Positions 1 through 22,510 of a stretch of 45,531 nucleotides of DNA are shown in pieces (positions within the stretch are counted from its first letter, which is position 1; each line of letters opens with the position of its first letter). Both the position numbers and the translations under genes were made by a program. The notes below the pieces were generated by a model. That model was not told where the DNA came from. It made no database searches and saw only the letters and a list, made by a program, of their open reading frames with translations. Source of the stretch: Hypsibius dujardini (Eukaryota > Tardigrada > Eutardigrada > Parachela > Hypsibiidae); NCBI GenBank assembly GCA_001579985.1, contig LRSR01012572.1, forward strand, positions 1 through 45,531, read 5' to 3'.

Positions 1-230
1 GTAGCACACACTCATTCCGCAGGGGAATTAAAACACACGTTCAGACAATTACTACAGGAGTGTCAGCCAACGGTTAAGCCATCTCGGATAGATTTAAAAA
101 AGTTTCTTCTTTCAGAAAGAGCTCACCACCGTAAAACGAGCTACTCTGAACAATAAATTAAAAACCATGCCTATATTATTGGTAATGGCGTAATGTAATA
201 AAGCCATCTCCGTGTAGGTACCACGTTATT
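1..230. other. 3' flank of SEC23
   Basis: This is the stretch beyond the SEC23 stop codon (the gene is on the minus strand). It is probably 3' UTR plus flanking DNA. I see no open frame of note, no clear minus-strand AATAAA signal and no repeat. Confidence 0.5.
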
Positions 231-5282
<5,052 letters not shown>

Positions 5283-5294
5283 TCAGAGGTGCCT

Positions 5295-7961
5295 CTGAAA
5301 AAAAAATCGTCTACAGTGGTTTCGTCCCAAATCTCGCCGCGATCTAGCAAATCAGATGGCCAGATGGGTTGGCTGGAAGGAAAAAATACGGAACCTGAAA
5401 ACTCAGTGCCGGTGAACGAGGCAGGAAATACTGTTGGGCAAAACTCTCAGAGAATTCGGCTTACCTGCGATTTTTCTTCGCCCGATGAACGCGTTCCGAA
5501 ATGTTGATGAGCTTTTAAAATTCAACCGTGGGATATGGCGGCTATTCAGGAAAATTAATCCTACGCAGGGACACGCCGAAGTGACAGAGATGCGAGGATT
5601 ATAGGATGGCGACGTCTTGGAGAAATTATCTTCAGGCAAAACTGTTGATTCGCTCAACGACGTTCTGCCGCACGGTCTGAAGATGTTACGTCAACAACAC
5701 CGAAACTCATACAACTAAAATGCGGTTATAAATTTATAGACATGAAGGAACTGGAGAAATACCCGACAGGTCTACGATTTTCATGAATTTTTTTATTGTG
5801 GGAAGATTTGGATCCACGTCACTTCGCAAACACTGCCGAGTGATATTCATGACTCGAGTCGCGGCGATACAAATGTTGACTCGACTCACGACTGTTTCAC
5901 GGCAATCAAGTGATCAATGCTCCAGACTAGTTAAAGTTCTCGGTCGGCATTTAAGTTTTGTTCTTCGTAAAAGCGTGTTGTTCTTTATTCAACCGTGTCG
6001 TTCCTAGTGTAATCAATTTGCTCTCCATGTAAAATCTCACCAATGTCCGATAACGATTCACCGAAAGAAATGTTGCCGTATACGGTATAAGTTCCCAGAA
6101 GTGAATCGTTTTCCTGGTGCGTTGCAACTACAATGTACTTTTTCCATTAATATCACAATACACTATTTCTTCCTCATTCCTCGCACTTGTCTTTGGGTGA
6201 TAATGGAGGTCTAGTCGAAATCGACACGAGCGCTGATCAGTCAAATTCAATCTCGACGACAAACAGGAGTTATTCAATCAATCAATCAATCTAAATATTG
6301 AGCAATTCATTGAGTCTGGCTAGCTTGACCCACCAGAGGGCGCTCAATTGCCGTGACCGCAATGACCTGATGAAAATGATGAGTCATCCGTTTGTTTTGC
6401 TTCGTGATTCACAGCGTGCTAAACAACACAAAAAAATTTTGCATCTCATTGAACAGGAAACTACTTAATTCCATCTCCTGAGGAATGATTCTTTCAATCT
6501 AAACCGGTTTGCTACGTCTCCAAACTCAGAGCGTGCAGCCTAGAGACGGCGGAACATCGCAGTGTGTGGCACACGGTGAATCGTGATCCGTTTCCCGTCT
6601 GGAGTTTCGGCCCATTGCACGTTATACATACAGTACACAAAAGTTCAATGGATTAGATTTTAACATTTGGAAAGACGTCTAGATTCAAGGCCACTTTCTG
6701 ATTGGGTTTCATGTATCTTCTTCAGCCTGTAATATTTTCCACTTTCACCCACCACCACGGCAACTCATCTCCCCCGCATACCCTGCTAAGCGACATCGGG
6801 TGAAGTCAAGGTCAGTGCATTGAACCGTCTGGAAAATGGGGGAGACGTCTGCCTTAGTTGGATCATACAAGTGAGCGATTGATTGATCGATTGTTGCGGT
6901 TGTCCGGATGAAAAATTCAGTTACGCTATTTCGACCTTGTATCACTGAGATTAGTCCACGATTTTATGGTACTCCAGTGTAGATGGGATGGAATTTGAAA
7001 TTGGAATTGCGTGTTGCAGCAAAATCAATGTAGTTCCTTACTTTTTTTAACAAAATTAAATATTGGTCCTCTAAAAAGATTGCGCTGTTGGATTGCCATA
7101 AAATATTCGTCATTTTTTCTTCTTCAAGGGACCCTTTGCACTTTCCGAATAAAATGGGTAATAAAATGAAATTTTATTCATTTATGCTCTAGTCTGATGC
7201 TTACAGTACGTCCCTTATTTACCGCTGTAATTACCTTACCGCGCCAGCACTAATGTGAACGACTGGCTCACTCGAGACTTTGATTGATTAATTGATTGCA
7301 GTGTCATTTACGAGTCCGTTTCCTTTCCTTTTTACTTTCACCCTTCAGTGCCTTTCGTATTGCTACTTTGATAATTATTTAAACAGAACTGATTCCCTTG
7401 TCGAAAAGTCTTGTATATGTAAAATTTTGTTTTTCACTTCTTGAGTTATGCATGAAGCAATGTAGTGTTAACTCGCGTATGGAGATAGTCGATTGATTAA
7501 TTGATTGACATGTCCTTTCTGTCTCCGCGTTATTCGCTGTTTTTCCGTCCTTCGTCAGTGGAATTACACCCCGCTCTCAGCAGAATACAAAAGCTGGATG
7601 AAGTGCTTGCTGTTCAATACGGCATGACTTGTGTGCAACGACTCACGCAATAGGTGACGTGGAGAGGAAGGGAATTGGCCGGAATGGTCAATGACGTCTC
7701 CCGCTCAAAAATCGATTTCCTCCCTTCCATATGTGTGTATGTGCGCGCGCGTAACTTATTTCCGCTGTTGCTCTTTACAGGTTATTCCCGTATCCCATTT
7801 GGCTGTTGCATTGCGTTGTGTGTGTTTTATGTGTGCCTGTCGCCAATGAAGTCGGGAGCTCACGGAGGACAGTTGTTCCATCTGGAAGCTTCTCTTTCGC
7901 GTTTCTCCCGCTGTTTGTACGGCAGTGAGGCGCGGCCGGGAACGGGTTTGCTCGGTGAAAA
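5295..7961. other. Divergent intergenic region SEC23 / SLC7
   Basis: 2.7 kb between two divergently transcribed genes, so promoters for both should lie here. Scattered ATTGATTGATTGA/TCAATCAA repeats occur (about 6265-6295, 7270-7290, 7490-7506). A 10-bp inverted pair, AACGATTCAC near 6053 and GTGAATCGTT near 6101, is also present. A polypyrimidine tract followed by CAG ends at 7780, 181 nt before the SLC7 start, and may close a 5' UTR intron. The short open frames show no splice-supported conserved protein. Confidence 0.5.
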
Positions 7962-9777
7962 ATGAGAAAACAGATTTCACGATGGTGCAGCGAATTCGTG
8001 GGCAAACTCACGCGGAAGAAGATTCTCAGCGGAGACATGATGGTAAGTTGTTGATTGATTGGTTGATTTAGTGCAGTGAGTTTTAATGTTTTCACTGTGT
8101 AGGACACGCAAATGAAGCGCTGCCTCGGCACGTGGGATTTGATGTTGTTTGGCGTGGGCCAGATGATTGGAGGAGGCATTTACGTGCTCAGTGGTAAGTT
8201 TCTAATTGCCTCGGGAGACAGGGACAAATGTTTGCCTGGATCCAGGCAAACACAGTTTTTCTGCGCAGGCACTGTCGCAAAGGATATTGCCGGCCCGAGT
8301 ATCGTCCTCTCCTTCCTCATTGCCGGCTTCGTCGCCATGCTGTCTTCCCTATGTTACGCGGAATTTGCCGCTCGCATTCCCAAAACCGGCTCGGCGTACC
8401 TATTTGGCTATGTATGTCAAAAGGCCCGATTGCGGCTTATTTGTTAATGGAACGCTGAAAATTCGCGGCGGATGCAGAAATCCTTGACACCTTCTTGTTT
8501 ATACATAGATAACTATGGGTGAATTCGTTGGTTTTGTCATCGCATGGCAAATGGTGCTGGAGAACATGATCGGTAAGCTCGAGAGCAGCCATCGACAGAC
8601 AGACAGACAGACACACAGACAGACAGACAGACAGACACACAGACACACAGACAGACACACAGACAGACAAACAAACAGACAAACAGACAGGCAGACAGAC
8701 TGACAGACAGGCAGGCAGACAGGCAGACAGGCAGACAGACATCTAGGACTGGTTCGAACCAGTTTTGACACGAATAATTTGACTTGTGTGTCTACACTAT
8801 TGGCAGCGGAAAATGCTTTTTGTAGTAATGCTTTGTACAGTACTGGCCAGTACAATGTAATAATTATGGACCTTGTTTTTCAGGAGCGGCAGCCGTAGCT
8901 AGAGCCACAGGCGGTTACATCGATTCCCTGGTCGGCGGCGCGATCCGAAACTCCACCATCAATACCATCGGCATCATCAATGTCCCCCTTCTCGGAGACT
9001 ACCCCGACTTCATCGCATTTGCCGTTTGTATCCTGGCATGCGTGGCCGTCGGCGTGGGAGTGAAGCATTCAGGTGGGTCAGGGATCTGTTCCGTTTTCTT
9101 TAGGCGGATGTTGTGAATGTCTAGTAATCAAATTTTCTTGTCTGTTGCTTTTAACACCGCTCGTTCTCCTTTTTCAGCTCGCCTGAACAACGTCTTCACT
9201 CTCATCAACCTCCTTGTTATTTTGTTTGTCATCGGTGAGTGAGATAGATCTTTTGCTGCCGCAGCAAACACGCCACTTCCGTTCGTGATGGGATCGTTTA
9301 ATTTACGGAAAAATTATTTTTGCGCGCACATAGTGTTCGGTTTCACCTTGGCTGACGGAAAAAATTGGACGGATTTCGGGTTCATGCCGTTTGGATTTGA
9401 GGTAGGGCGAAGTGAAATACAGCCATGCACCTAGACGAAAAAATGAAATTAAATAAGACAAACAAGAATTAGAAGCACGGACAGGGAGTCAGTCTGAGAT
9501 CTACACTGTACGTGGACGGAAAAATGTGTGCAACCAACATACAGACTGAACGAGAGACAAATTGATAGACAAAGATACATGCAGACGGAGGCCTGAAGGG
9601 CAGACATATTGCTGAACGGGCCAGCAGGCAGACAGCCAAACTGACGAAGTGACAGACAGACAAACTGACAGACAGACAGATAGGTAGAGAGGCAGGCAGA
9701 CAGACAGGCAGACAGATAGACCGACAGACCAACCGACAGACAGACCGGCAGACAGACCGGCAGACAGACAGATAGAA

Positions 9778-9810
<33 letters not shown>

Positions 9811-10632
9811 TCCAAGGATGCAAACAATTAAAAATTTAGAAACTTGGAAAACTCACTTTTGCAGGGAGCACTTCGCGGTGCGGCTGTTTGCTTCTTCGCA
9901 TTCATTGGTTTTGATTCCATTGCGACAGCCGGTACGCCCATGATCTCGCTTGACCTTTCAATAAAAGTCCCAGTTATCATTGTTCGAGTGAAGAATGTGT
10001 TAAAAATTACTAATGTTTATGACAGGCGAGGAGAGTATCAACCCTCAAAAGTCAATTCCCATTGCCACGCTGGGCTCGATGAGCATTGTAACAGTTTCGT
10101 ATGTTGGAGTAGCAGCTGGTAAGAGACTACTTGTTTTATGGGTTACACACTGTACCCCTACGTAATTGAACATATGGGACTGATCGATCCAGAAATGGGC
10201 TGTGCTCCCGTGAAACTGTATAGTGTCGGTGACTCTCTGTCTGCCTGTCCGGCTATCTGCATGCTGTGTGCGCTTCCGGTATACCATTTAATCATGCGTC
10301 TCTCTCTTTTTCTGATTAAGCACTGACGCTGATGGTGCCGTACCAGGGCATCAATGCAGAAGCTGCGCTTCCTGATGCCTTCGAGCAGCGCGGTCTCGTC
10401 TGGGCGAAGTACATCATTGCCATTGGAGCGCTTTCCGGGATGACGACTTCACTGGTGTGTACATGTACTGCACAATTTCCCATAATTAATAAAGTTATTT
10501 TTTGTTAGCGTAATGGGGATATGGTATCGTAAGACCTTGTCTCCGATACAGACAAAGATACAGACAGTAGACACGCGGACAGAAGGATAGACATAAAGAC
10601 GGCAAGGAAACACAGGCAGACAGACAGACAGT

Positions 10633-10667
<35 letters not shown>

Positions 10668-12138
10668 GTAGACAGAGAGACAGACAGGTAGACCAAATGA
10701 CAGACAAATAGACAGACATACAGATGAAAGTGACGCAATCATTGTTGGAAGGTTATTTACGGCCTAATGCATTTGTCAATATTCCCGTCGATGCCTCTGA
10801 CAGTTCTTCTTGTCCCTGTTGTATCCATAGGTCGGCAGTATTTTTGCCCTGTCTCGCTGTTGCTACGCCATGGCGGCTGACGGGTTAATGTTTGAGTGGT
10901 TCTCCCACCTCAACACCCGCACCCAGGTGCCACTGAACGCCACCATCGTCTTCGGCCTCCTCAGCGCTCTCTTCGCGCTCATCATGGATCTACACATCCT
11001 GGTTGAGTTTCTCAGCGTCGGCACCCTCCTGGCCTTCACCATCGTCTCCGCTAGCACCATCATCCTCCACTACCAGCCGAAAATGGACTTTATGACGGAC
11101 GAGAAGAACTACGGCAGCATCACCCCCTCCGAAGGTGGCACTCCGACTGCTACCAGCGTCGGCGATGCCACGCCCACTTTTCCCGAACAGCAGGTTATTT
11201 TTTTTTACTATTTTATTTTATTTATGTATTTATTAAAAGACATAATTTTCCTTCCTAATTTTTGCATTTCCCATACGGTATTGGTAATTTATTTGTATTA
11301 ACTATTTTTTTATTATTTAGGCCGCCATGGCCGGCACGTTGCGGTCCTCATTTCGCTGGCTGAAATTTCTGAAAGACTACAAGCCCGGTATTGTGGTGGT
11401 GTTCGGGGTGGTCTTTATGGCCATCTTCACCGGGGCGTTTTGCTCGACACTGATCCACGGGATGAGCTACCTGCGAGAGGGGAGTTGGTGGATGATTTTG
11501 CTGTGCGTCTCATTCGGATTCGGTCTGGTGGTATCTTTCGGCCTCATTGTGATCCACCGCAAGACCTACACGAATCTCAGTTTCCAAGTACGTTTCATTG
11601 CATCAGACGTGCGTAGTTGAACAGGCGCGTTTTTAAATATTCTAAATGTTTTTGAAAACATTGTCCGCTTAAACGTGAGCCGGAGAAATTTTTCATAAAC
11701 ATTTCATTTTGTACAAGGAAATGTGGCTTTACTTATTGGATTGTTTTTGAAAACGTTATTAAAATGACATTGCATAATCCTCCTTGTTATATGTGTCTAA
11801 TAGATCAATTAATTAACATTGGCTTTTATTGTATGAAGGACACTTGTAATTTTTTTTAGTAAAAAAGAACTGACGCGTCCTGATAAATTTTATGTCGCTA
11901 TTTATTCAAATTTCTATTTCACAGGGCTACGATCTTTCTGTGGTTAATCATGTGTGCCTTTATCTTGCTAGGTTCCATTTGTTCCATTCACGCCGGCACT
12001 GTCCATATTCTGCAATGTGGTGTTGATGACGAACTTGACAAGTCATACGTGGCTTCGTTTCCTGATCTGGATGATCATAGGTTAGTCTTTAATATATCAT
12101 TTCTGTAAGTGCTCCGGATTGCAGTTAGACGGAAAGTC

Positions 12139-12177
<39 letters not shown>

Positions 12178-12539
12178 AAGAAAGAAAGACAGACAGAAAG
12201 ACACACAGACACACAGACAGACAGGCTGACAGATTCAGAGATAGACAGTAAGATAGATAGATTGTCTGACTTGATTTTACTTTAGGTCTCATCGTCTACT
12301 TTGGCTACGGCATACAGCACAGTAAGGAGAACAAGGGCACCGCATACAACTCCATGGTTGTTTTCGGTACCGATGACCAGGACGCACTCACCCTCGACGG
12401 CAGCATTCACCGGCCGCAGGTCGACGGTATCGACAATCCCGCGCACTCCTCCGCCGTACACACGATCTCATCCGGCGGTCCTCCGACCGCCACGTCCCCA
12501 ATCCAACCTCGCCCTGCTGCTGCGGGGCCGCCGAAGTAG
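7962..12539 (+). CDS. SLC7A: Cationic amino acid transporter (SLC7 CAT family, CAT-4-like)
   Basis: This is an integral-membrane amino acid transporter of the APC superfamily. Fourteen exons join in frame to 659 aa: 7962-8042, 8103-8193, 8269-8411, 8509-8572, 8884-9072, 9178-9234, 9334-9401, 9865-9931, 10026-10118, 10321-10454, 10831-11193, 11321-11587, 11972-12080, 12286-12539. Hallmarks are [14 protein letters not shown] in TM1, [20 protein letters not shown], the CAT signature [20 protein letters not shown], and the C-terminal block [14 protein letters not shown]...[21 protein letters not shown]. About 14 hydrophobic segments are expected; loop NLT and NST sequons are candidate glycosylation sites. 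The stretch [20 protein letters not shown]...[10 protein letters not shown] recalls SLC7A4 (CAT-4) rather than CAT-1 to CAT-3, so the substrate is uncertain. The start is the first in-frame Met of the exon. Introns 4, 7, 10 and 13 carry GACA tracts, all in the same orientation. Confidence 0.95.
8591..8745. repeat. (GACA)n tract, SLC7 intron 4
   Basis: Imperfect GACA/CACA/GGCA tetranucleotide array in the intron 8573-8883. It starts about 20 bp after the donor. A 16-bp perfect palindrome (ACTGGTTCGAACCAGT, 8748-8763) follows immediately. Confidence 0.9.
9540..9815. repeat. (GACA)n tract, SLC7 intron 7
   Basis: Long degenerate GACA array filling most of the 463-bp intron 9402-9864, ending in a nearly pure run. 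Reverse-strand open frames rich in S, V, C and L are artefacts of this repeat. Confidence 0.9.
10545..10725. repeat. (GACA)n tract, SLC7 intron 10
   Basis: GACA array inside the intron 10455-10830, same orientation as the other tracts in this gene. Confidence 0.88.
12130..12265. repeat. (GACA)n tract, SLC7 intron 13
   Basis: GACA array with short AAAG and ACAC variants in the intron 12081-12285, directly upstream of the last coding exon. Confidence 0.88.
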
Positions 12540-18063
<5,524 letters not shown>

Positions 18064-18904
18064 GTTTTACATAGGAGGTATATGATCTGTCTTGATTATC
18101 AATGCCCGCGTAAGTCTGTGCTTAGTCTTCTTTTCCTTCATAGGAATGTGCATTAATTTATTCGGGAAGGTGGAGGGGGGAGGGCGCTTCGCTGCGGAGA
18201 CTGCCCTTCACCGCATGTGGCCTGCAAACCTGCATGACGCGGCAGAGAGAGAGAGAGACATCGTGGAGACCTAGCAAGACATCCCTGTTTATTTCGTCGT
18301 CCCTTGTGTTTTTTTCCTGAAACGTGATTGCAACCTGTCCGAGGTGGCTTTTTCTGTTCTGTTGTGAGTCTGTGCGTCACTATTTACCATTCCATCGATG
18401 CAGACTCTACCTCTTTGAACGGCATGTCTGTTGCTAAAATTTTAATTCGAGTTTTGTTGTCGTGATTTTTGGGGGGTCGTTTTCTGATGCGCGTCTGAGG
18501 CCGAGATTCTGATGTGCAAGCGTGAACGCTCCCCGCCTCGAGTTTCCTGTTCGATGTTTTTTATTCGATTGTTCGCGAAATTCATCATATGTCCAGCTAT
18601 AATTAGAAATGTAATCACAGGACGTTTTAATCAATCTTTTCCTTCCTGTCTAAATGGGCATTCCTCATACACGGTCGCTGTAAACTCGTACGATCTTATA
18701 CGGAGGTGTCCAAGTCACGCTTTGTTTGACACCTCCAAGAACGGCAAAGTATTCGCTAACGCCGTCAGGCCATGACGTCTATCGGCCTTCCACACACGAC
18801 AGCGGCGGCAATTTCCAAGACCGTCGTACGACTACTTTCTCAAAGCATACCACATGTATGCTCTTCATAAGTTCAAACGGACAGACAGACGGACCGCTGA
18901 GTGG

Positions 18905-18994
18905 ACGAACGAATGGGTGGACAGCCGGACGGACGGATGGGTGGACAGCCGGACGGACGGATGGGGGGTGGACAGCCGGACGGACGGATGGGTG
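18905..18994. repeat. 24-bp GC-rich minisatellite
   Basis: Three to four copies of a unit of the form GGACAGCCGGACGGACGGAT, plus GGGT, spaced 24 bp with one 2-3 bp indel. Reads through as a G/D/R/M repeat in several frames; no gene is supported. Confidence 0.8.
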
Positions 18995-19300
18995 GCAGCC
19001 CATTACGCAAAAAAAAACAGAACGAAAAAGAGAAGGGAATTGAGGGAAAGGGACCAGTCCGGGAGAGCGAGGAACACAACAAAAAGCGAGCACATTCCAT
19101 ACTAAATCTATTAAAAACTACACTCTTGTGATTCATTGCATGCATTAAGTAGAAATTAAGTTGGGGGGGGGATCAAAACGTACATCGTCTATTGACGAGT
19201 GATTTGTGAATACATCACGAAAACTCCCGAAGGATTGACGGATTTCATTCCTTTCGGATACGGTACGAGGCATAAACTGGGTTTTACGGAAACACGGTTA

Positions 19301-19905
19301 GGGGACTTTTCACATGTTACATAATCAAGGGAGGGTGGTTGGGTGGTACCCGAAAAGCTTACGTTTGATAACGATTTTTTGGGTGGTGCGACCTATTAAT
19401 TAAATCATCGTGATTACGAAGAGGGGGGGATGGTCACGAAACCCGAAAATGTCTTCGAATTTCGTTTAAATTTCGCTCTTTATCAAGTACCTCGGGCAAG
19501 GGGCAAATATTATTATTATTATTATTACTATTAAATATTATTAAATATTAAAGTGGTTGCTGAACGTCATAACGAGTCGAATTCTGTCAGTTTGTCCAGA
19601 GAGTACAGCCGGTGGTATTCAGTTTACCAAGCCTGCACAGCCTAAATTTGTGATCTCGCGTAAATAGTTTTGACCGACTGTTCTCATTTAACGATCTGCT
19701 CTCAGTTAATAGAAAAGTGGAACTTATTGCAGGCAGCAGAATACAGTCAGTTATGCGATATTTTTTTGTATATGGGCAGAGGGGGGTGAGTTGACCATTG
19801 ATTACTTTGTGGGGGTGGGTAGAGGCTGTGATTACGTCGTATTACGAGGGTGGTGGGTGAGTAGAAAATGTATATTTTTAGATTACGTAACATGTGAAAG
19901 GCCCC
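19301..19905. mobile_element. Candidate non-autonomous DNA transposon (MITE), TTA target duplication
   Basis: The left end GGGGACTTTTCACATGTTAC (continuing to 19326) is matched in inverse by the right end 19881-19905, whose complement reads GGGGCCTTTCACATGTTACG. The two ends align with 2 mismatches and 1 gap over about 26 bp. Each end is flanked by TTA (19298-19300 and 19906-19908), consistent with a 3-bp target duplication. No transposase frame is visible in the 605 bp. The TTA duplication and G-rich termini resemble PIF/Harbinger MITEs, which is inference from family habits. Confidence 0.7.
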
Positions 19906-19966
19906 TTAGCTGATGAAAAACTCATGGACGTGGACAATGGGCATGGCCGGTGAAGCTTAGCTTCAA

Positions 19967-20092
19967 ATGGAACTGGAACTGCATATTTTCAGTTCCACTG
20001 AAAAATGGAACTGAAACTGCGTATTTTCAGCTCCACTGAAAAATGGAACTGGAATTGCGTATTTTCAGTTCCACTGAAAAATGGAAGTGGAA
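19967..20092. repeat. 38-bp hairpin-forming tandem repeat
   Basis: ATGGAACTGG-type units start at 19967, 20005, 20043 and 20081 (38-bp period). Each unit ends TTTTCAGTTCCA and the next starts TGGAACTGAAA, so adjacent units form inverted 11-12 bp arms around a CTGAAAAA spacer. The array lies about 320 bp upstream of the first identified COQ3-A exon. Confidence 0.85.
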
Positions 20093-20414
20093 GTTCGGGT
20101 GGGAACTTTCCGTATTTGCTGTTTTGCGGTGCGCATTTGCGGCGCGTTTCGCCCAAATACAAGGTGTTTTATTCCACAGTTCCCAAATATTCTGTCCCAA
20201 AATTCAATCGCCACTTTTATTTCCCAAAGGACTCGCAAAGTAAAACCGCGACCATGATCCGTTTGCTGGTTAGCGAAGCCGGGACAGCGACTTTTTATTG
20301 AACTTGCTTGAATTTGACGTTTGATTGGTTAACCATTTACATTGGACCTCAAGACTGCATGCCACTTCCGCTTTATCATTTTAATTGAGCTTATTCTTTT
20401 CCGCTTCTTTGTAG

Positions 20415-20994
20415 GAAAATGTCATCCGGCGAGTCTTCATTTGGTGGACTATTCCGTTGCGCATCATCAAGGAGATCTATCTGTGCTTGGTGGATCGTCC
20501 GAGCCCGTACACCAAAGCCGCGGTGGATGGAGCAGGAATAGCTAATGGCGACCATGCGGCGTCGAACGGCAGCAAAGATCTTTCACTGGATGCTGAGCAG
20601 AAGAAATTTTGGGAAGGTGAATTTCGGAAGTGTTGAAATCAGTTTCAGTTTTGTTGGGAAAATTCTGTTTTTATGGACTTTTCCCCAGCGGTTGAGGTAA
20701 TCAGTGTCGGTGTAATTGATGGTGTGCTCTTCCAGGCGATTGATTGATTGAGTTGTCACTTGTGCTTGATTGATCGATTCACATTGTAGGATTGTTTTTT
20801 TCATTTCGGGAATACAGATCATCGTTAATATTTTTTCGTTGAAAAGAACATGGGTTTTAATGATTTTTGAAATTGCTGCCAATCGATTTGGACGTCGGAA
20901 TCTTTATGCATCTACTGGAAAGTGTTTTCGACTTCAGGTCCAGAGTACAGAGTTTGAAGACCTCATCGGAAGTAGCCAGACAGGCAGACAGAAG

Positions 20995-21026
<32 letters not shown>

Positions 21027-22510
21027 TGCATTTGTTCATTCGGTCAGCCAGTCATACAGGCAATACATATTACTGCCTTTATTTCCGGTTCTTCATGTTT
21101 AAATTTTTTTTGCAAGAAGCAGTTTTATGTTATATGCTGTTAAATATCTATATTATTGGTATTTAAATCGATTACACTAATCCTTTGCAGGGGTAGCCGC
21201 TCATGAGCACTGGTGGGGTGAGCACTCTCCGATGCGATTCCTGCGGACGCTCAACCCCATCCGGACCCGGCTGGTCGGCGAGGCCTTCCTGAAGGATGTG
21301 ATGGGTCTGGAAATGTCTTGGGAGGAGACCATCAAGGCGGACGCCAAATTTCTCCACGGGGCCCGTGTTTGCGATGTCGGATGTGGGGGTGGGCTGCTGA
21401 CCGAAGCGCTGGCGGAAGGGGGCGCCACAGTCACAGGCATCGGTAAAATTGTTTTCGCTTTTGCGCCGTATTTTTTTATAGTGAAATGGGCTTTTCGGTT
21501 TTTCAGATATTATCCCGTCTGCGATTGGAATTGCCGTTCGTCATTGGGCTGAAATGGGGCATGCCCCGGAGGTGGGATGATTTGGTCTGTTTTCTCTGGA
21601 TTGTCTGACTTCGTCTGTCTGCATAGCTGTCTGTCTTTATGTCTACCCAGTTGTCTGGCCTTCTTCTAATAGACTGTTTACTCTGTTGGTGTCTGCTCTT
21701 TTCTCTCCCTGTCTGTTCCTCATTTTGGAGTAATAGCAGCTCTGTCTTGTCTATCTCATTTGTCTGCGTGCCTCCGTGCCTGCCTATCTGTCTGAGTGTC
21801 TGGGTATCTGTCTGTCTCTGCGTCTGCCTATCCGTCTGTCTATCTGTGCATCTTTGCGCGCTCTTGCACTCCCAGTCACTTGCTCACATCGGATTTCTCT
21901 CATTTTAGGAACCCAAACCGGAGTACATCTGCAAATCCGTGGAAGCTTTCGCCGCCGATCGTGCCAACACCTACGATGTAGTCATCTGCTCTGAGGTCCT
22001 CGAACATGTCACCGATCCGGAGGTCTTCGCGCTTCACTGCTGCAAACTGGTCCGCCCCGGCGGTTGCATCATCTTCACCACCATCAACCGCACCATCTGG
22101 TCGCTTCTGGGACTGATCATTATCCCGGAAGACGTTCTGGGCCTGGTCCCGCGCTTTCTCCATCGGTTGTACATGTGCGTCAAGCCGGAAGAGGTCGAAA
22201 ACGCCCTCCGTAAAATGAACTTTCAGGTAATTCTGATTAATTTTTTTAATACATTATGTTTTGGTCTACTTTTGGTTTATGTTGAAGTAAATCTTAAATT
22301 TGGTCACAAATAGTTATTCAGTTTTTATTTCAACACACATTTTATAATTATGTGCGCACATAATTAGCGTCACTCGTCGGTCCCTTTCAGGTGATGAAGA
22401 AGTTGGGGTTGTTGCCGCTGCCGGATGGATTGACGACCCAGCGTGTCCGTTGGACCACCACCCCGTGGACCGGAATGGGCTTTGCCATGGTGGCCAAACG
22501 CGGTGAATGA
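20415..22510 (+). CDS. COQ3: COQ3-like ubiquinone-biosynthesis O-methyltransferase, copy A (start exon not found)
   Basis: COQ3-type SAM-dependent O-methyltransferases carry out the O-methylation steps of ubiquinone synthesis, normally on the mitochondrial inner membrane. Exons: 20415-20616, 21191-21442, 21507-21571, 21909-22226, 22391-22510. They join in frame and sum to 957 nt, i.e. all but the start codon. Copy B has its ATG alone before a phase-0 intron, so I infer the same layout here and 319 aa. Landmarks: EHWWGEHSP (about 74-82), SAM motif I VCDVGCGGGLLTEAL (about 128-142), VTGID at about 149-153, VVICSEVLEHV (198-208) and GGCIIFTTINRT. N-terminal residues 2-27 are hydrophobic and basic, compatible with mitochondrial or membrane targeting. 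The post-motif GTHxW signature of COQ3 is not kept (it reads RFLHRLYMCVKPEE). The intron between the last two exons contains a 22-bp perfect palindrome. Confidence 0.88.
20975..21028. repeat. (GACA)n tract in COQ3-A intron
   Basis: Short GACA array in the intron 20617-21190. A TGTC array lies two introns downstream (21600-21870). Confidence 0.82.
21600..21870. repeat. (TGTC)n tract in COQ3-A intron
   Basis: Degenerate TGTC/CTGT array in the intron 21572-21908. It is inverted relative to the upstream GACA tract; together they bracket the exons 21191-21442 and 21507-21571. Confidence 0.8.
22345..22366. repeat. 22-bp perfect palindrome
   Basis: TAATTA, then TGTGCGCACA, then TAATTA form a perfect 22-bp palindrome with no spacer. 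It sits 24 bp upstream of the last COQ3-A exon. Confidence 0.9.

Larger units (their letters stand above)
18064..20414. other. Intergenic region AP2M1 / COQ3-A
   Basis: It contains the AP2M1 3' UTR, a 24-bp GGACGGATGGGT-type minisatellite (18905-18994), a candidate MITE (19301-19905) and a 38-bp hairpin repeat (19967-20092). A short perfect stem, GGAGGTGTC (18702-18710) with GACACCTCC (18728-18736) and a 17-nt loop, is also seen. The start-codon exon of COQ3-A should lie here or nearby but I could not place it. Confidence 0.5.

Noticed and set aside
8748-8763. 16-bp palindrome ACTGGTTCGAACCAGT resembling a tRNA T-arm
   Set aside because: No acceptor stem, D-arm or anticodon arm around it; it sits in an SLC7 intron next to a GACA tract.
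20415-22510. COQ3-A as a pseudogene because no start codon was found
   Set aside because: All five identified exons keep one frame, have good splice sites and keep the SAM motifs; only a one-codon exon is missing, as in the sister gene.
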